In this document: piece after piece, positions 1 through 9,373 of the stretch
How positions within the stretch are numbered: position 1 is the stretch's first letter
How the letters are laid out: each line of letters starts with the position of its first letter
The notes under the pieces: model-generated
Told to the model about the DNA's origin: nothing
What the model saw: only the letters and a program-made list of their open reading frames with translations
The model's database searches: none
Made by a program: the position numbers and the translations under genes
Origin: Streptomyces sp. JHA26
GTDB lineage: Bacteria; Actinomycetota; Actinomycetes; Streptomycetales; Streptomycetaceae
DNA: 64,000 nt
Direction: 5' to 3'
Assembly (NCBI RefSeq): GCF_002005565.1
Contig: NZ_BDJC01000023.1
Span: 36,143 to 100,142, forward strand

Positions 1-271
1 TCACGGTGCCGAGCATGCCCATGTAGTCGGAGCGGGCGCGGTCCATGCCGCGCACCTGCAGTTCGGCGCCGCGGAAGAAGTTGCCGCCGCCGATGACGAC
101 GGCGATCTGCGCCCCGTCGCGGACGACGGCCGCGATCTCGCGGGCGATGGCGTGCACCACGTCGGGGTCGACGCCCAGGCCCCCACCGCCGGAGAAGGCC
201 TCTCCGGACAGCTTCAGCATGAAGCGGCCGCGTACTTTGCCGTCGTCGCTCTTCTCGGCCTTGGTGGTCAT
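1..271 (-). CDS. pyrH: UMP kinase, partial (3' end outside window)
   Basis: PyrH phosphorylates UMP to UDP in the cytosol, the committed step from pyrimidine synthesis to UTP/CTP. Only the first 90 residues lie in the window; the C-terminal part runs off the left edge. The amino-acid kinase signature is visible: MLKLSGEAF at residues 18-26 (phosphate-binding lysine and glycine) and [11 protein letters not shown] near residue 60, both typical of bacterial UMP kinase. The ATG is preceded by a GGCGAGA stretch. It sits downstream of tsf on the same strand, the usual rpsB-tsf-pyrH order (frr would follow outside the window). Family membership is certain. Confidence 0.95.
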   Translation of the reverse strand, partial: MTTKAEKSDDGKVRGRFMLKLSGEAFSGGGGLGVDPDVVHAIAREIAAVVRDGAQIAVVIGGGNFFRGAELQVRGMDRARSDYMGMLGTV

Positions 272-311
272 GGAGATCTCGCCTCTTTTACGTGGTTCAC
301 ACATACGAAGA

Positions 312-358
312 AGGCCATTGCCGGTGGATGGTTCACATCCCGTGCGCGGCAATGGCCT
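312..358 (-). terminator. Stem-loop terminator after tsf
   Basis: Perfect 12-bp inverted repeat AGGCCATTGCCG (312-323) and CGGCAATGGCCT (347-358). A smaller hairpin, GGATG/CATCC (326-330, 336-340), sits in its loop. On the minus strand the stem is followed by a T-rich CTTCTTCG run. It lies between tsf and pyrH, so it could end or attenuate the rpsB-tsf transcript before pyrH. Confidence 0.7.
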
Positions 359-473
359 CCTCGTCAGTTCTGCTGTCGCCCGCCGCCGCGCGCGTGTGCC
401 CGACGGCAGACGGCAACGGCACGGACGACTGCTGTCGACCCTACCCGGGTCGCGCGTCCGTCGCGGTACGGAC

Positions 474-1310
474 TCAGATGCCGACCTTGATGCGCGTGAA
501 GCGCTTCAGGGTGACACCGGCCTCGTCCAGCACCTTCTGGACGGACTTCTTGTTGTCGAGCGCGTAGGGCTGGCCCAGCAGCGTGGCGTCCTTGAAGAAG
601 CCGTTGAGGCGACCCTCGACGATCTTCGGCAGGGCGGCCTCGGGCTTGCCCTCGGCGCGGGTGGTCTCCTCGGCGACGCGGCGCTCGGACTCGACGACCT
701 CGGCCGGGACGTCGTCCTTGGAGAGGTACTTCGGCGCGAAGGCGGCGATGTGCTGGGCGACGCCCTTGGCGATCTCGGCGTTCGGCTTGTCCAGCTCGAC
801 GAGGACACCGATCTGCGGGGGCAGGTCGGGCATCGTGCGGTGCATGTACGCGCTCACGAAGCCGCCGGAGAACTGCGCGAAGCGGTCCAGGACGATCTTC
901 TCGCCGAGGTTGGCGTTGGCCTCGTCCACGAACGCCTGGACGGTCTTGCCGGGCTCGATCTCGGAGGCGAGCAGGGCCTCGAGGTCGGCCGGGGAGGCCT
1001 TGGCGACGTGCTCGGCGATGGCCTTGGCGACGGTCTGGAACTTCTCGCCCTTGGCGACGAAGTCCGTCTCGCACTTCAGCTCGACGAGGACGCCCGAGGT
1101 GTTGTCGTCGGAGATGATCGAGACGACGGCGCCGTTCTCGGCGGAGCGGCCCTCGCGCTTGGCGACGCCCTTCTGGCCCCTGATGCGGAGCGCCTCGACG
1201 GCCTTCTCGACGTTGCCCTCGGCCTCGTCCAGCGCCTTCTTGCAGTCCATCATGCCGGCGCCGGTGAGCTCACGAAGCTTCTTGACGTCGGCGGCGGTGT
1301 AGTTCGCCAT
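474..1310 (-). CDS. tsf: Translation elongation factor Ts
   Basis: EF-Ts is the nucleotide-exchange factor that recharges EF-Tu with GTP. The 278-residue product begins [20 protein letters not shown], the UBA-like N-terminal domain and first EF-Ts signature. The second signature follows the [13 protein letters not shown] segment near residues 75-87 (TDFV contacts EF-Tu). Full-length actinobacterial EF-Ts is about this size. A longer in-frame extension upstream exists, but the ATG at 1310 gives the conserved N-terminus. It follows rpsB by 95 nt, separated by a strong hairpin, and precedes pyrH. Confidence 0.97.
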   Translation of the reverse strand: MANYTAADVKKLRELTGAGMMDCKKALDEAEGNVEKAVEALRIRGQKGVAKREGRSAENGAVVSIISDDNTSGVLVELKCETDFVAKGEKFQTVAKAIAEHVAKASPADLEALLASEIEPGKTVQAFVDEANANLGEKIVLDRFAQFSGGFVSAYMHRTMPDLPPQIGVLVELDKPNAEIAKGVAQHIAAFAPKYLSKDDVPAEVVESERRVAEETTRAEGKPEAALPKIVEGRLNGFFKDATLLGQPYALDNKKSVQKVLDEAGVTLKRFTRIKVGI

Positions 1311-1347
1311 GATTCCGGAATCTCTCTCGAAGTCTGAGGATCTACGG

Positions 1348-1386
1348 GCCGGACGGCGGGGACTGGTGTGGTCCCCGCCGTCCGGC
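1348..1386 (-). terminator. Strong hairpin between rpsB and tsf
   Basis: Perfect 16-bp stem, GCCGGACGGCGGGGAC (1348-1363) with its complement at 1371-1386, around a 7-nt loop. No T-tract follows on the minus strand. Its place inside a ribosomal protein-elongation factor operon suggests partial termination, giving more rpsB than tsf message, or an RNA stability element. The function is inference. Confidence 0.7.
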
Positions 1387-1405
1387 ACCCGAAGGTGGTG
1401 AGGGG

Positions 1406-2275
1406 TCAGGCCTGCTCGGCGTCCGCGGCAGGGGCCTCGGCGGCGGCCTCGGCGGGGGCTTCGGCAGCGGCCTCGGCGGGCTTCTCGGCCTCGTCGGCCT
1501 TCTTCTCACCCTCGAGCAGGTCACGCTCCCACGCGGCCAGCGGCTCGCCCGCGGCCTTGTCGCCCTTGCCCTCGGTGGCGGCACCGGAGCGGGCGATGAG
1601 GCCCTCGGCGACGGCGTCGGCGATCACACGGGTGAGCAGGGTGACGGAGCGGATCGCGTCGTCGTTGCCCGGGATCTTGTAGTCGACCTCGTCGGGGTCG
1701 CAGTTGGTGTCGAGGATGGCGACGACCGGGATGTTGAGCTTCCGGGCCTCGCCGACCGCGATGTGCTCCTTCTTGGTGTCCACGATCCAGACGGCGCTGG
1801 GCACCTTCTGCATCTCGCGGATACCGCCGAGGGTCTTCTCCAGCTTGGCCTTCTCGCGGGAGAGGACCAGCAGCTCCTTCTTGGTGAGGCCGGAGGCGGC
1901 CACGTCCTCGAAGTCGATCTGCTCGAGCTCCTTCAGGCGCTGCAGGCGCTTGTAGACGGTCGAGAAGTTGGTGAGCATGCCGCCCAGCCAGCGCTGGTTG
2001 ACGTAGGGCATGCCGACGCGGGTGGCCTGCTCGGCGATGGCCTCCTGCGCCTGCTTCTTCGTGCCGACGAACATGACCGTGCCGCCGTGGGCGACGGTCT
2101 CCTTGACGAACTCGTAGGCGCGGTCGATGTACGACAGCGACTGGAGCAGGTCGATGATGTAGATGCCGTTGCGCTCGGTGAAGATGAAGCGCTTCATCTT
2201 CGGGTTCCAGCGACGGGTCTGGTGACCGAAGTGGACGCCGCTCTCCAGCAGCTCCCGCATCGTGACGACGGCCAT
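1406..2275 (-). CDS. rpsB: 30S ribosomal protein S2
   Basis: S2 is a late-assembling 30S protein that holds S1-like functions and the Shine-Dalgarno cleft. The 289-residue product opens [20 protein letters not shown], the classical S2 start, followed by [27 protein letters not shown] lies about 8 nt before the ATG at 2275. The C-terminal 35 residues form an Ala/Glu/Pro tail with repeats of [12 protein letters not shown], a low-complexity extension common in actinobacterial S2. It is first in the rpsB-tsf-pyrH order. The 271 nt upstream separate it from a divergent peptidase gene and must hold its promoter, which I could not assign with confidence. Confidence 0.97.
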   Translation of the reverse strand: MAVVTMRELLESGVHFGHQTRRWNPKMKRFIFTERNGIYIIDLLQSLSYIDRAYEFVKETVAHGGTVMFVGTKKQAQEAIAEQATRVGMPYVNQRWLGGMLTNFSTVYKRLQRLKELEQIDFEDVAASGLTKKELLVLSREKAKLEKTLGGIREMQKVPSAVWIVDTKKEHIAVGEARKLNIPVVAILDTNCDPDEVDYKIPGNDDAIRSVTLLTRVIADAVAEGLIARSGAATEGKGDKAAGEPLAAWERDLLEGEKKADEAEKPAEAAAEAPAEAAAEAPAADAEQA

Positions 2276-2546
2276 GGCCGTATCTCCTCGAGTTTCTCGG
2301 TTGTGCCGCGGAAGCCGGACGGCTCCCGCGCCTGACGCCCGCGATGCGCCGTGCCACTGGGGACCGAGGGGCGCTGACACGAGCCCGGAGGGCTTCGTGT
2401 CGGGGCGTGCGAAGTCGACCCGGTCACCCGGGTCGCCATCAGAAGTGTACGGGACCCGAGGGGCGCCGGGTGACGCAGCTGTCCACAACCGGCGAGTGGC
2501 CCACAGACCCGGACGGCGGGTGGCACCGGTGCGGGACGGTTCCCGC

Positions 2547-3170
2547 ATGCGAGCGAGGCGATGTGCGGGTGCGTGTACGTGGGTGGCGGTGCTGCTGGCC
2601 GTCATGGCTTTGGGGCCGCCGCGGCCGGAGCGACCGGCACCGTCGGTGACACCGGCGGCGGTCTCCGTGGCGGGTCCCCGGCGGGGACCGGGCCCTGCGG
2701 TGCCGGCCGTCGCCCGGTTCTGGCCGGTCGGCACCCGGCCCGCGGTCCTGCGGGGCTGGGAGCCCCCGGCGACGCCGTACGGCCCGGGGCACCGCGGCGT
2801 GGACCTCGCCGCGCCGGCCGGGGCCCCGGTGCGGGCGGTGGCCGCGGGGAGGGTGGTCTTCGCGGGGCGGGTCGCGGGGAGAGGCGTCGTCTCGCTGGAA
2901 CTGACGGGGACGGGCGAGCCGCCGCTGCGGACGACGTACGGGCCGGTGCGGGCGTCGGTGCGCGGGGGCGACGAGGTCGCCGCGGGCGAGCCGCTGGGCA
3001 CGGTGGAGCCGGCGGGGCCCCACTGCTCGGCGTGTCTGCACTGGGGGGTGCTGAGGGGAGACGTCTACCTGGATCCGCTCGCGCTGCTGCCGCCGTGGCT
3101 GCTCGGGGCGGGCCCGTCGAGACTGCTGCCGGTGCTGGGAGTCCCCCTCCCCGCCGGGCCGCGGCCGTAG
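2547..3170 (+). CDS. Secreted M23 (LytM-type) metallopeptidase
   Basis: Predicted zinc endopeptidase cutting peptidoglycan cross-links outside the cell. The 207-residue product starts with basic residues and a hydrophobic stretch ([12 protein letters not shown]), a short signal peptide or anchor. The LytM domain begins around residue 75 with [17 protein letters not shown], supplying the H-x3-D zinc ligands. It ends with CLHWGVLRG, where the final histidine of the usual HxH motif is kept but the first is not obvious. The ATG at 2547 gives the signal peptide; a GTG at 2529 would add six residues. It is divergent from rpsB, a conserved neighbour in Streptomyces. The weak HxH may mean reduced activity. 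Confidence 0.8.
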   Translation: MRARRCAGACTWVAVLLAVMALGPPRPERPAPSVTPAAVSVAGPRRGPGPAVPAVARFWPVGTRPAVLRGWEPPATPYGPGHRGVDLAAPAGAPVRAVAAGRVVFAGRVAGRGVVSLELTGTGEPPLRTTYGPVRASVRGGDEVAAGEPLGTVEPAGPHCSACLHWGVLRGDVYLDPLALLPPWLLGAGPSRLLPVLGVPLPAGPRP

Positions 3171-3334
3171 GCGCCTTCCCGCGGCCGAACGGACCCGGGA
3201 GGTACTCCGGCAGAGGTACGGCCGGGCGCCGCGGGCCCTCCGGGGCTGCCCCCGTGACACCGGGGCCGTGCGCCCGGCCGGGGACACGCCGCCGGGCACC
3301 CGGTGCGTGCCGGGTCCTCGACGGTCCCGGGCGG

Positions 3335-3916
3335 TCAGCCCCGGACGCCTCGCAGCGCCATGGAGACGGCCGCCTCCGTGACCACCGCCGGTTCCTCGGC
3401 CGCTCCGAGCTCGATCCGCCGCACCGCCGCGTCCACGACGCCCTGGAGCAGCATCGCCGCCAGCCGCGGCTGCCCGTGCCCCATCTCGCCCAGCGCCTCG
3501 ACGATCATCGCGACCAGGCCGCCGTGCGCCGCCCGGATCTTCTCGCGGGCCCCGGCGTCCAGTTCGCTCGCGGAGATGGCCACCACGGCCCGGTGCCGCC
3601 GGTCCCCGACCAGGTCGAGCTGCCGGCGCACATACGCCTCGACCTTGTCCTCGGGTGTCGTCTCACGCTCCATCGCCGCCTCGACCTCCGCCGCCCAGAC
3701 GGGGAAGTCGACGGCGCACAGCTCCTCGACGACCGCCGCCCGCGACCGGAAGTACTCGTAGACGGACGAACGGGCAAGCCCCGTCCGCTCGGCGAGGGCG
3801 GGGAAGGTCAGCGCCTCCGTCCCGCCGTCGGACAGCAGGGAGCGTGCCGCGTCCAGCAGGGCGGCACGCTGCATCGACCGGTGCTCGGCCACGGAGGCCG
3901 CTCGAATCCTTGGCAC
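3335..3916 (-). CDS. TetR-family transcriptional regulator
   Basis: A 193-residue DNA-binding regulator. The N-terminal three-helix TetR domain (about residues 15-65) contains RAALLDAARSLLSDGGTEAL and the recognition helix region GLARSSVYEYFRSRAAVVEEL. The C-terminal ligand domain is ordinary in length and gives no hint of the ligand. The start is a GTG at 3916. The gene lies between whiG (same strand) and the convergent M23 peptidase. No target operator was recognised, and no co-transcribed enzyme or transporter suggests a role. Confidence 0.9.
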   Translation of the reverse strand: MPRIRAASVAEHRSMQRAALLDAARSLLSDGGTEALTFPALAERTGLARSSVYEYFRSRAAVVEELCAVDFPVWAAEVEAAMERETTPEDKVEAYVRRQLDLVGDRRHRAVVAISASELDAGAREKIRAAHGGLVAMIVEALGEMGHGQPRLAAMLLQGVVDAAVRRIELGAAEEPAVVTEAAVSMALRGVRG

Positions 3917-4008
3917 GCCACCACTGTACGGAGGCGTTCGTCCGGACGGGAGTCACCCGTCCGCCCGCGTGACCGCCGGCGCGGCCGAACGGGGGCCGTC
4001 GGGGCAGG

Positions 4009-4851
4009 TCAGCGGCCGAACGCCGCCAGCTTCGCCCGCAGCTGCAGCACGGACTTGGTGTGGATCTGGCTGACCCTGCTCTCGGTCACGCCCAGCACGT
4101 TGCCGATCTCGGCGAGGGTGAGTCCCTCGTAGTAGTACAGGGTGACGACGGTCTTCTCCCGTTCGGGCAGCGTGTTGATCGCCCGCGCCAGGAACCGCCG
4201 CAGTTCCCGGTCCTCGGCGACCTCCACCGGGTTGTCGGCGGCGGTGTCCTCCAGGGTGTCCATGAGACTGAGCCGGTCCCCGCCCTCGCTCCCGGCGTGC
4301 AGCAGCTCCTCCAGGGCCACGACGTTGGCCAGCGACAGCTGGCTGAAGACCGCGTGGAGGTCCTCCACCGCGATCCCCATCTCGCCGGCCACCTCGCTCT
4401 CCGACGGGGTCCGCCGCAGCCGCGCCTCCAGCGTCGCGTAGGCCCGCTCCACGCTCCGCGCCTTCTGCCGCACGGAGCGCGGGATCCAGTCCAGCGCGCG
4501 CAGCTCGTCGATCATCGCGCCCCGGATCCGGGTGATCGCGTACGTCTCGAACTTGATCTCCCGGTCGACGTCGAACTTCTCGATGGCGTCGATCAGTCCG
4601 AAGACCCCGGAGGAGACGAAGTCCGCCTGCTCGACGTTGGGCGGGAGCCCCACGCTCACCCGGCCCGCCACGTACTTCACCAGGGGCGAGTAGTGCAGGA
4701 TCAGCTGTTCCCGCAGCCGCTCGTCCCCCGTCGCCTTGTACGACCGCCACAGCTCGTCGAGCGTCGAGGGGGCGGGCGGTCGCACGCTGCCACCGTCGCG
4801 GGCGGCTGGGGGGAGCGCCGCCCGGTCGGACCCGGAGGTGTGCTGGGGCAT
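4009..4851 (-). CDS. whiG: RNA polymerase sigma factor WhiG
   Basis: WhiG is the FliA-like sigma-28 family factor that commits Streptomyces aerial hyphae to sporulation. It activates whiH and whiI and is held by the anti-sigma factor RsiG with c-di-GMP (family knowledge). The 280-residue product matches the known protein closely from [12 protein letters not shown] to the end. Region 2 (about residues 45-115) includes [12 protein letters not shown] and [22 protein letters not shown]. Region 4 near residue 250 carries [20 protein letters not shown]. The ATG at 4851 is preceded by AGGCGACGA. The 285-nt gap to dprA must hold the promoter; I found no motif strong enough to call. Confidence 0.97.
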   Translation of the reverse strand: MPQHTSGSDRAALPPAARDGGSVRPPAPSTLDELWRSYKATGDERLREQLILHYSPLVKYVAGRVSVGLPPNVEQADFVSSGVFGLIDAIEKFDVDREIKFETYAITRIRGAMIDELRALDWIPRSVRQKARSVERAYATLEARLRRTPSESEVAGEMGIAVEDLHAVFSQLSLANVVALEELLHAGSEGGDRLSLMDTLEDTAADNPVEVAEDRELRRFLARAINTLPEREKTVVTLYYYEGLTLAEIGNVLGVTESRVSQIHTKSVLQLRAKLAAFGR

Positions 4852-5136
4852 TCGTCGCCTTGTGCCGTTCTGCCGTGATGTGGTGTGCCTGAGGAGAGGC
4901 CGCCGGTCTGTTGTCTGGTTGTCGCCTGTGGTCGCCTGCCTGCGCGGGGGCATCGTGAGCGTAGCGTGACTGGACTGTCGCGGTGTGCGAAGAACGGCCG
5001 GGAGATCGTACGCAGATACGTTCCGCTGGACGCCCCACAGGGGGGATGCCGATCGCTCAGCGTGGTCATTCGAATCCCCCAACTGCGGGAATCCCCAAGG
5101 GCGTCGGGCTTCCCCCGGACGGCCGAACACGCTCGG

Positions 5137-6414
5137 TCAGCACGGGCTCCGGCCCCCGCGGACCGAGATAATCGCCTGGCGTGTCAACTTCCAGCCGTCG
5201 CCATGTCGTTCGACGTAACCCAGTGCTCGAAGCTCGTACAGTCTCGCGACCGCGTCGTCCTCGGTGGTCTGTGCGCGGCGCGCGACGTCGGCCGCCACCG
5301 CCGTCCCCCGCGCCGGGAGCCAGGCCAGCACCTGCCGGGCCCCAGGTTCCAGCAGGTCGGTGGGCAGCACCGGGCCTCGCCGGTCGGGGGCCAGCTCACC
5401 CATGTCGCCGACCAGTTCGACGACCTCCGCGGCGTCGGTGACGAGTACGGCGTCGCCGCGCAGCAGCTCGTGCACTCCCGCGGAGAGACCGCTGGTGGCC
5501 GGCCCGGGCACGCCCATGGTGTGCCGGCCCAGGCGCTGTGCCGCGCGTGCCGTGACCAGCGAACCGCTGCGCAGGGCGGCCTCGACGACGACGGTGCCCC
5601 GGGTGAGCGCGGCGATCACGCGGTTGCGCAGGACGAATCTGCTCGGTGTCGGGTGGTCGCCCGGCGGCAGCTCCCCGACGACCAGTCCCTGCTCCGCGAT
5701 CCTGGTGATCAGCCCGGTGTGTCCGGGCGGGTAGGGACGGTCGACGCCGCAGGCGAGGACGGCCGCGGTGGCGCCGCCCGCGCCGAGGGCACCCCGGTGG
5801 GCGGCGCCGTCGACGCCGTAGGCCCCGCCGGACACCACGACCCAGCCGCGTTCGGCGAGGCCGGCGGCGAGGACGGCCGCCATGTGGGCGCCGTACTCGG
5901 TGCAGGCGCGGGCGCCCACGACCGCCACCGACCGCAGCGCCCACATGCGCAGGCTGGGCCGGCCGCGGACCCACAGTCCGAGGGGCCGGGCGTCCCCCAG
6001 GTCGTCGAGCTGCCGGGGCCACTCGGCGTCGCCGGGCACCACGAACCGCACCCCGGCCGCCCGGGCGACGGCGAGGTCCCCGCGCGGGTCGGCCCGGGCG
6101 GCCCGGGCGCGGAGCCCGGCCCACCGTTTCCCGCTGACCCCCGGCAGGGGGCGTCCGCCCTCGCGCAGCCGCCGCGCCACCCCCGCGGCCCCGCGTTCCC
6201 GCACCCACCGTCCGCCGGTCTCGTCGCCGGGCTCGATGACCCGGGTGAGGAAGACCCGCCCGAGCCGCTCGCCCTCCGCGGTCTCGTCACCTGCCCGTTC
6301 CCCCCGGTCCACGCCGCCCGCGCCGTCCCCCGTGCTGCCGCCGCCGTTCCCGTCCACGCCGTCGTCCTCCCGGCCGGGCCGGCCGTTCCCGGCCGCCCTC
6401 TCCTTCCCGTTCAC
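5137..6414 (-). CDS. dprA: DNA-processing protein DprA
   Basis: DprA binds incoming single-stranded DNA and loads RecA in naturally competent bacteria; in Streptomyces its role is unclear. The 425-residue product has a variable Gly-rich N-terminus. The Rossmann-like DprA core follows at about residues 150-345, with VVVSGGAYGVDGAAHRGAL and the GELPPG and RFVLRNRVIAAL motifs. A C-terminal winged helix ends near GDGWKLTRQA. The GTG at 6414 overlaps the comM stop (GTGA), implying translational coupling; upstream in-frame codons would run inside comM and are unlikely. It is last in the yraN-comM-dprA group. Confidence 0.92.
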   Translation of the reverse strand: MNGKERAAGNGRPGREDDGVDGNGGGSTGDGAGGVDRGERAGDETAEGERLGRVFLTRVIEPGDETGGRWVRERGAAGVARRLREGGRPLPGVSGKRWAGLRARAARADPRGDLAVARAAGVRFVVPGDAEWPRQLDDLGDARPLGLWVRGRPSLRMWALRSVAVVGARACTEYGAHMAAVLAAGLAERGWVVVSGGAYGVDGAAHRGALGAGGATAAVLACGVDRPYPPGHTGLITRIAEQGLVVGELPPGDHPTPSRFVLRNRVIAALTRGTVVVEAALRSGSLVTARAAQRLGRHTMGVPGPATSGLSAGVHELLRGDAVLVTDAAEVVELVGDMGELAPDRRGPVLPTDLLEPGARQVLAWLPARGTAVAADVARRAQTTEDDAVARLYELRALGYVERHGDGWKLTRQAIISVRGGRSPC

Positions 6415-8036
6415 GTCAGTGCCCCCAGCGCCATGGGAACGCCGCGCGGCACCCCCGTGCGGAGCTGGAGCGCCAGGGCGACGTCCCTCGCGTCGGGCCG
6501 GTCGTGGCCGACGAGGTCCGCGACGGTCCAGGCGACGCGCAGGACCCGGTCGAGGCCCCGTGCGGTGAGCACGCCGCGTTCCAGGCAGCGTTCCGCGTCG
6601 TCCAGCGCGCCGGGCGCGGCGAGCCAGCGGCTGCGCAGCTCCCGTCCGGGCACCTCGCTGTTCGAGCGCCACGGGGTGCCGGCGAGTCGGGCGGCGGCCC
6701 GTTCACGCGCCCCGCGCACCCGGTCGGCGACCGTCGCGGTGCAGTCGCCCCGGCTTCCGTCCCCCGCGAGCTCCCTGCGCGTGACCCGGTCCACCTCGAC
6801 GCGGAGGTCGACCCGGTCGAGCAGCGGGCCGGACAGCCTGGCCTGGTAGCGGCGGATCGACGAGGGCGAGCACTCGCACAGGTCGCCCTTCCGCGAGAAG
6901 AGCCCGCACGGACAGGGGTTGGCGGCCAGCACCATCAGGAAGCGCGCCGGAAACCGCACCACGCCCGCGCTGCGCGCGATGACGACGTGCCCGGACTCCA
7001 GCGGCTGACGCAGCGCGTCGAGGGCATGGCTGCTGAACTCGGGGGTCTCGTCCAGGAACAGGACGCCCCGGTGCGCGAGCGACACGGCGCCGGGCCGGGC
7101 CACGCCGGGGCCGCCGCCGACAAGGGCCTGCATCGTGGCGGAGTGGTGCGGCGCGCAGTAGGGGGCGACGTCGATGAGGGGTCTGCCCGGCGGTAGCAGG
7201 CCCGCCACCGAGTGCACCGCGGTGACCTCCAGCGACGCCTCCCGGTCCAGCCGGGGCAGGACGGCGGGCAGCCGCTCGGCGAGCATGGTCTTGCCGGCCC
7301 CGGGCGGCCCCTCCAGGAGAAGGTGGTGCCCGCCGGCCGCCGCGACCTCCACCGCCGTGCGGGCCGACGTCTGGCCGACGACGTCGGCGAGGTCGTGCCC
7401 GTGGTCGCGCTGGGCCGCGCCCACGCCGTGCGTCCCCGTGGCCGCGTCCGTGCCGGGCATGCGCAGGCCGGCCGTGAAGGGGTCGGGCCCGCCCTGCCGG
7501 TCCTGCTCCTCCTCCGGCACGGGTTCGTCGGCGAGGACGGCGATCAGCTGGCGCAGGCTGCGCACGCCGAGGACGGAGACACCGGGCACCAGGGACGCCT
7601 CGGCAGCGGCGCACTCGGGCACGACCACCTGCTCGTATCCGGCCTCCGCCGCGGCCAGGACCGCCGGCAGGATGCCGCGCACCGGCCGCACCCGTCCGTC
7701 CAGGCCCAGTTCCCCGATCATCAGGAGGTCGGCCAGCGTCCGCGGGTCGATCCGTTCGGCGGCACCGAGCACGGCCGCGGCGACCGCCAGGTCGAACCCG
7801 CTGCCGCTCTTGGGCACCGAGGCCGGGCTGAGCCCCACCGTCAGCTTCTTCTGCGGCCACTGGGCGCCCGAGTTCACCACCGCCGCCCGGACCCGGTCCC
7901 GGCTCTCGGTCAGGCTCTTGTCCGGCAGCCCCACCAGGGTGAAGGCCGCCACGCCCGGTTCGAGGTCGGCCTGGACCTCGACCACCACGCCTTCGACGCC
8001 GACCAGCGTCACGGAGCAGGTACGCGCGAACCCCAT
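6411..8036 (-). CDS. comM: ComM-like Mg-chelatase-family AAA+ ATPase
   Basis: ComM family proteins are hexameric AAA+ helicases that help branch migration during uptake recombination in competent bacteria; many non-competent species keep one. The 541-residue product has an N-terminal Lon-like fold (GVEGVVVEVQADLEPG, and PASVPKSGSGFDLAVAAAVL near residue 75). The Mg-chelatase AAA core has Walker A EGPPGAGKTMLAERL near residue 245 and the Walker B-like GVLFLDE. A cysteine cluster (CPCGLF...CECSP) follows around residue 370, then a C-terminal lid domain. The ATG at 8036 overlaps the yraN stop by one base. A GTG one codon earlier is equally possible. Confidence 0.93.
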   Translation of the reverse strand: MGFARTCSVTLVGVEGVVVEVQADLEPGVAAFTLVGLPDKSLTESRDRVRAAVVNSGAQWPQKKLTVGLSPASVPKSGSGFDLAVAAAVLGAAERIDPRTLADLLMIGELGLDGRVRPVRGILPAVLAAAEAGYEQVVVPECAAAEASLVPGVSVLGVRSLRQLIAVLADEPVPEEEQDRQGGPDPFTAGLRMPGTDAATGTHGVGAAQRDHGHDLADVVGQTSARTAVEVAAAGGHHLLLEGPPGAGKTMLAERLPAVLPRLDREASLEVTAVHSVAGLLPPGRPLIDVAPYCAPHHSATMQALVGGGPGVARPGAVSLAHRGVLFLDETPEFSSHALDALRQPLESGHVVIARSAGVVRFPARFLMVLAANPCPCGLFSRKGDLCECSPSSIRRYQARLSGPLLDRVDLRVEVDRVTRRELAGDGSRGDCTATVADRVRGARERAAARLAGTPWRSNSEVPGRELRSRWLAAPGALDDAERCLERGVLTARGLDRVLRVAWTVADLVGHDRPDARDVALALQLRTGVPRGVPMALGALT

Positions 8037-8398
8037 CACGCCACCCCCCGCGCGTGCTCGACGACCGGCGCGCCGCGCCGCGGCAGGAGCACACCCACCA
8101 GGTCGATGCGGACGCCTCCGGGCGGGGCTCCCCCGTGGGTCTGGATCCAGCGCTCGGCGAGCCGGTGCAGTCGCTCCGCCTTGCCGGGGGTCACCGCGGC
8201 CATCGGGTGCTCGAAGGCGCCGCCCCTGCGGGTCTTGACCTCGCAGACGACCAGGACGTCGCCGTCCCGCGCGACGATGTCGATCTCACCCGTCCTGCCG
8301 CAGCGCCAGTTGCGTTCCAGGACCGTCAGTCCGGCCTCGCCCAGCCGGCGTGCGGCGAGCGCCTCGCCGTACCTTCCCAGCGCACCTCGTGCGTTCAT
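8036..8398 (-). CDS. YraN/UPF0102 family putative endonuclease-fold protein
   Basis: A 120-residue member of UPF0102, a restriction-endonuclease-like fold of unknown function often found beside comM or rnhB. The fold's metal site is visible: [11 protein letters not shown] (the E-x-D part, about residues 37-47) followed by [10 protein letters not shown] (the E-x-K part, about residues 50-59). The ATG at 8398 gives the family N-terminus [12 protein letters not shown]; a GTG 30 nt upstream would add an unlike leader. It is translationally coupled to comM through a TGATG overlap. Nuclease activity is inferred from the fold only. Confidence 0.9.
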   Translation of the reverse strand: MNARGALGRYGEALAARRLGEAGLTVLERNWRCGRTGEIDIVARDGDVLVVCEVKTRRGGAFEHPMAAVTPGKAERLHRLAERWIQTHGGAPPGGVRIDLVGVLLPRRGAPVVEHARGVA

Positions 8399-8486
8399 GT
8401 CGGCACCACCTCCGGCGCCAACGATCACGCAGACGGACGGATCCCGTCACGCACGGTGAACTACTCACCGGTTGTGGAAAACCCCG

Positions 8487-8795
8487 TCACCCGCCGGGAA
8501 GCTCCAGGTCGCTCTTGTTCAGCTCCTCGATGTTCACGTCCTTGAACGTCAACACCCGCACCTGCTTCACGAAGCGGGCCGGCCGGTACATGTCCCACAC
8601 CCAGGCGTCGGCCATGGAGACCTCGAAGAACACCTCGCCCTGGACCGAGTGCACCTGCATCTCGTAGTCGTTGGTGAGGTAGAAGCGTCGCTCGGTCTCG
8701 ATCACGTATTTGAACAGACCGACGACATCGCGGTACTCCCGGTAGAGCTTGAGCTCCATCTCGGTCTCGTACTTCTCGAGGTCCTCGGCGCTCAT
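8487..8795 (-). CDS. DUF2469 family protein
   Basis: A 102-residue conserved actinobacterial protein of unknown function, MSAEDLEKYETEMELKLYRE at the start. It is rich in acidic and aromatic residues (YEMQVHSVQGEVFFEVSMADAWVWDMYRPARFV) with no signal peptide, membrane segment or catalytic motif that I recognise. Members of this family are found next to yraN and rnhB or signal peptidase genes across Actinobacteria, so the location is typical. The ATG at 8795 has GGGGAA a few bases upstream. Expression probably continues into the yraN-comM-dprA group 88 nt downstream. Confidence 0.9.
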   Translation of the reverse strand: MSAEDLEKYETEMELKLYREYRDVVGLFKYVIETERRFYLTNDYEMQVHSVQGEVFFEVSMADAWVWDMYRPARFVKQVRVLTFKDVNIEELNKSDLELPGG

Positions 8796-8851
8796 GGCAT
8801 GTTCCCCTTCAGCCGTGCGATCCCCCCATTGTGCGCCAGTCCCGTGCTCCC

Positions 8852-9373
8852 TTAGACGATTTCGGTGTCCAGGGTCACCGGTCCGGCCGGGGGACCCTCG
8901 TCGAGCAGCGTGCGCAGCAGCTCGGCGAGTCTGGTCGGATACACCGTCTCATGCGCGCGGGTCAGTTCCGCACACGTCCACCAGCGCGCTCCGGCGACGC
9001 TGCGCCGCTCCAGCTCGGTCAGGCCCGCGGCCCGGATCGTCGTCTGCGTGGTGCGGGCCAGGTAGTACCACTCGTCCTGGTCCCAGCGACGGCCCGCGAA
9101 CGGGAAGGAGCACCGGCGCCGCCACAGCACGGGACCGAGTTCGACGTCGGTGATGCCGGTCTCCTCCTCGAGTTCCCGCCGGGCGGCCTCCTCGTGGGTC
9201 TCGTCGCCCTCCACACCGCCGCCGGGGGTGAACCACCAGCGGTCGACCGGGTCGTCCGGCTCGTGGCCGTGCAGCAGCAGGATGCGGTCCTCGGGGTCGA
9301 GCAGCACCACCCGGGCGACCTTGCGCAGCCCGACCTCGTGGGTGTCCCGGTCCGCCGGCGTCTCAGCGGCCAC
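8852..9373 (-). CDS. NUDIX hydrolase
   Basis: Predicted pyrophosphohydrolase of nucleoside diphosphate-X compounds; the substrate is unknown. The 173-residue product holds a complete NUDIX box near residues 50-72, GGGVEGDETHEEAARRELEE followed by ETGI, with all G-x5-E-x7-REL-x-EE-x-G-I positions kept. The start is GTG at 9373, inside the last codons of sipZ (11-nt overlap), so the two are probably translated together. Its place after four signal peptidase genes looks like operon membership rather than shared function. Confidence 0.92.
   Translation of the reverse strand: MAAETPADRDTHEVGLRKVARVVLLDPEDRILLLHGHEPDDPVDRWWFTPGGGVEGDETHEEAARRELEEETGITDVELGPVLWRRRCSFPFAGRRWDQDEWYYLARTTQTTIRAAGLTELERRSVAGARWWTCAELTRAHETVYPTRLAELLRTLLDEGPPAGPVTLDTEIV

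Noticed and set aside
474..1388. Longer EF-Ts with an N-terminal extension from 1388
   Set aside because: The extension overlaps the intergenic hairpin and lacks homology; the ATG at 1310 gives the conserved start.
2276..2546. rpsB promoter at TACACT (minus strand, 2444-2449)
   Set aside because: No acceptable -35 element at the right distance, so not listed as a feature.
5137..6672. DprA starting at 6672
   Set aside because: This would read 258 nt of comM in another frame; the GTG at 6414 overlapping the comM stop is the normal coupled start.
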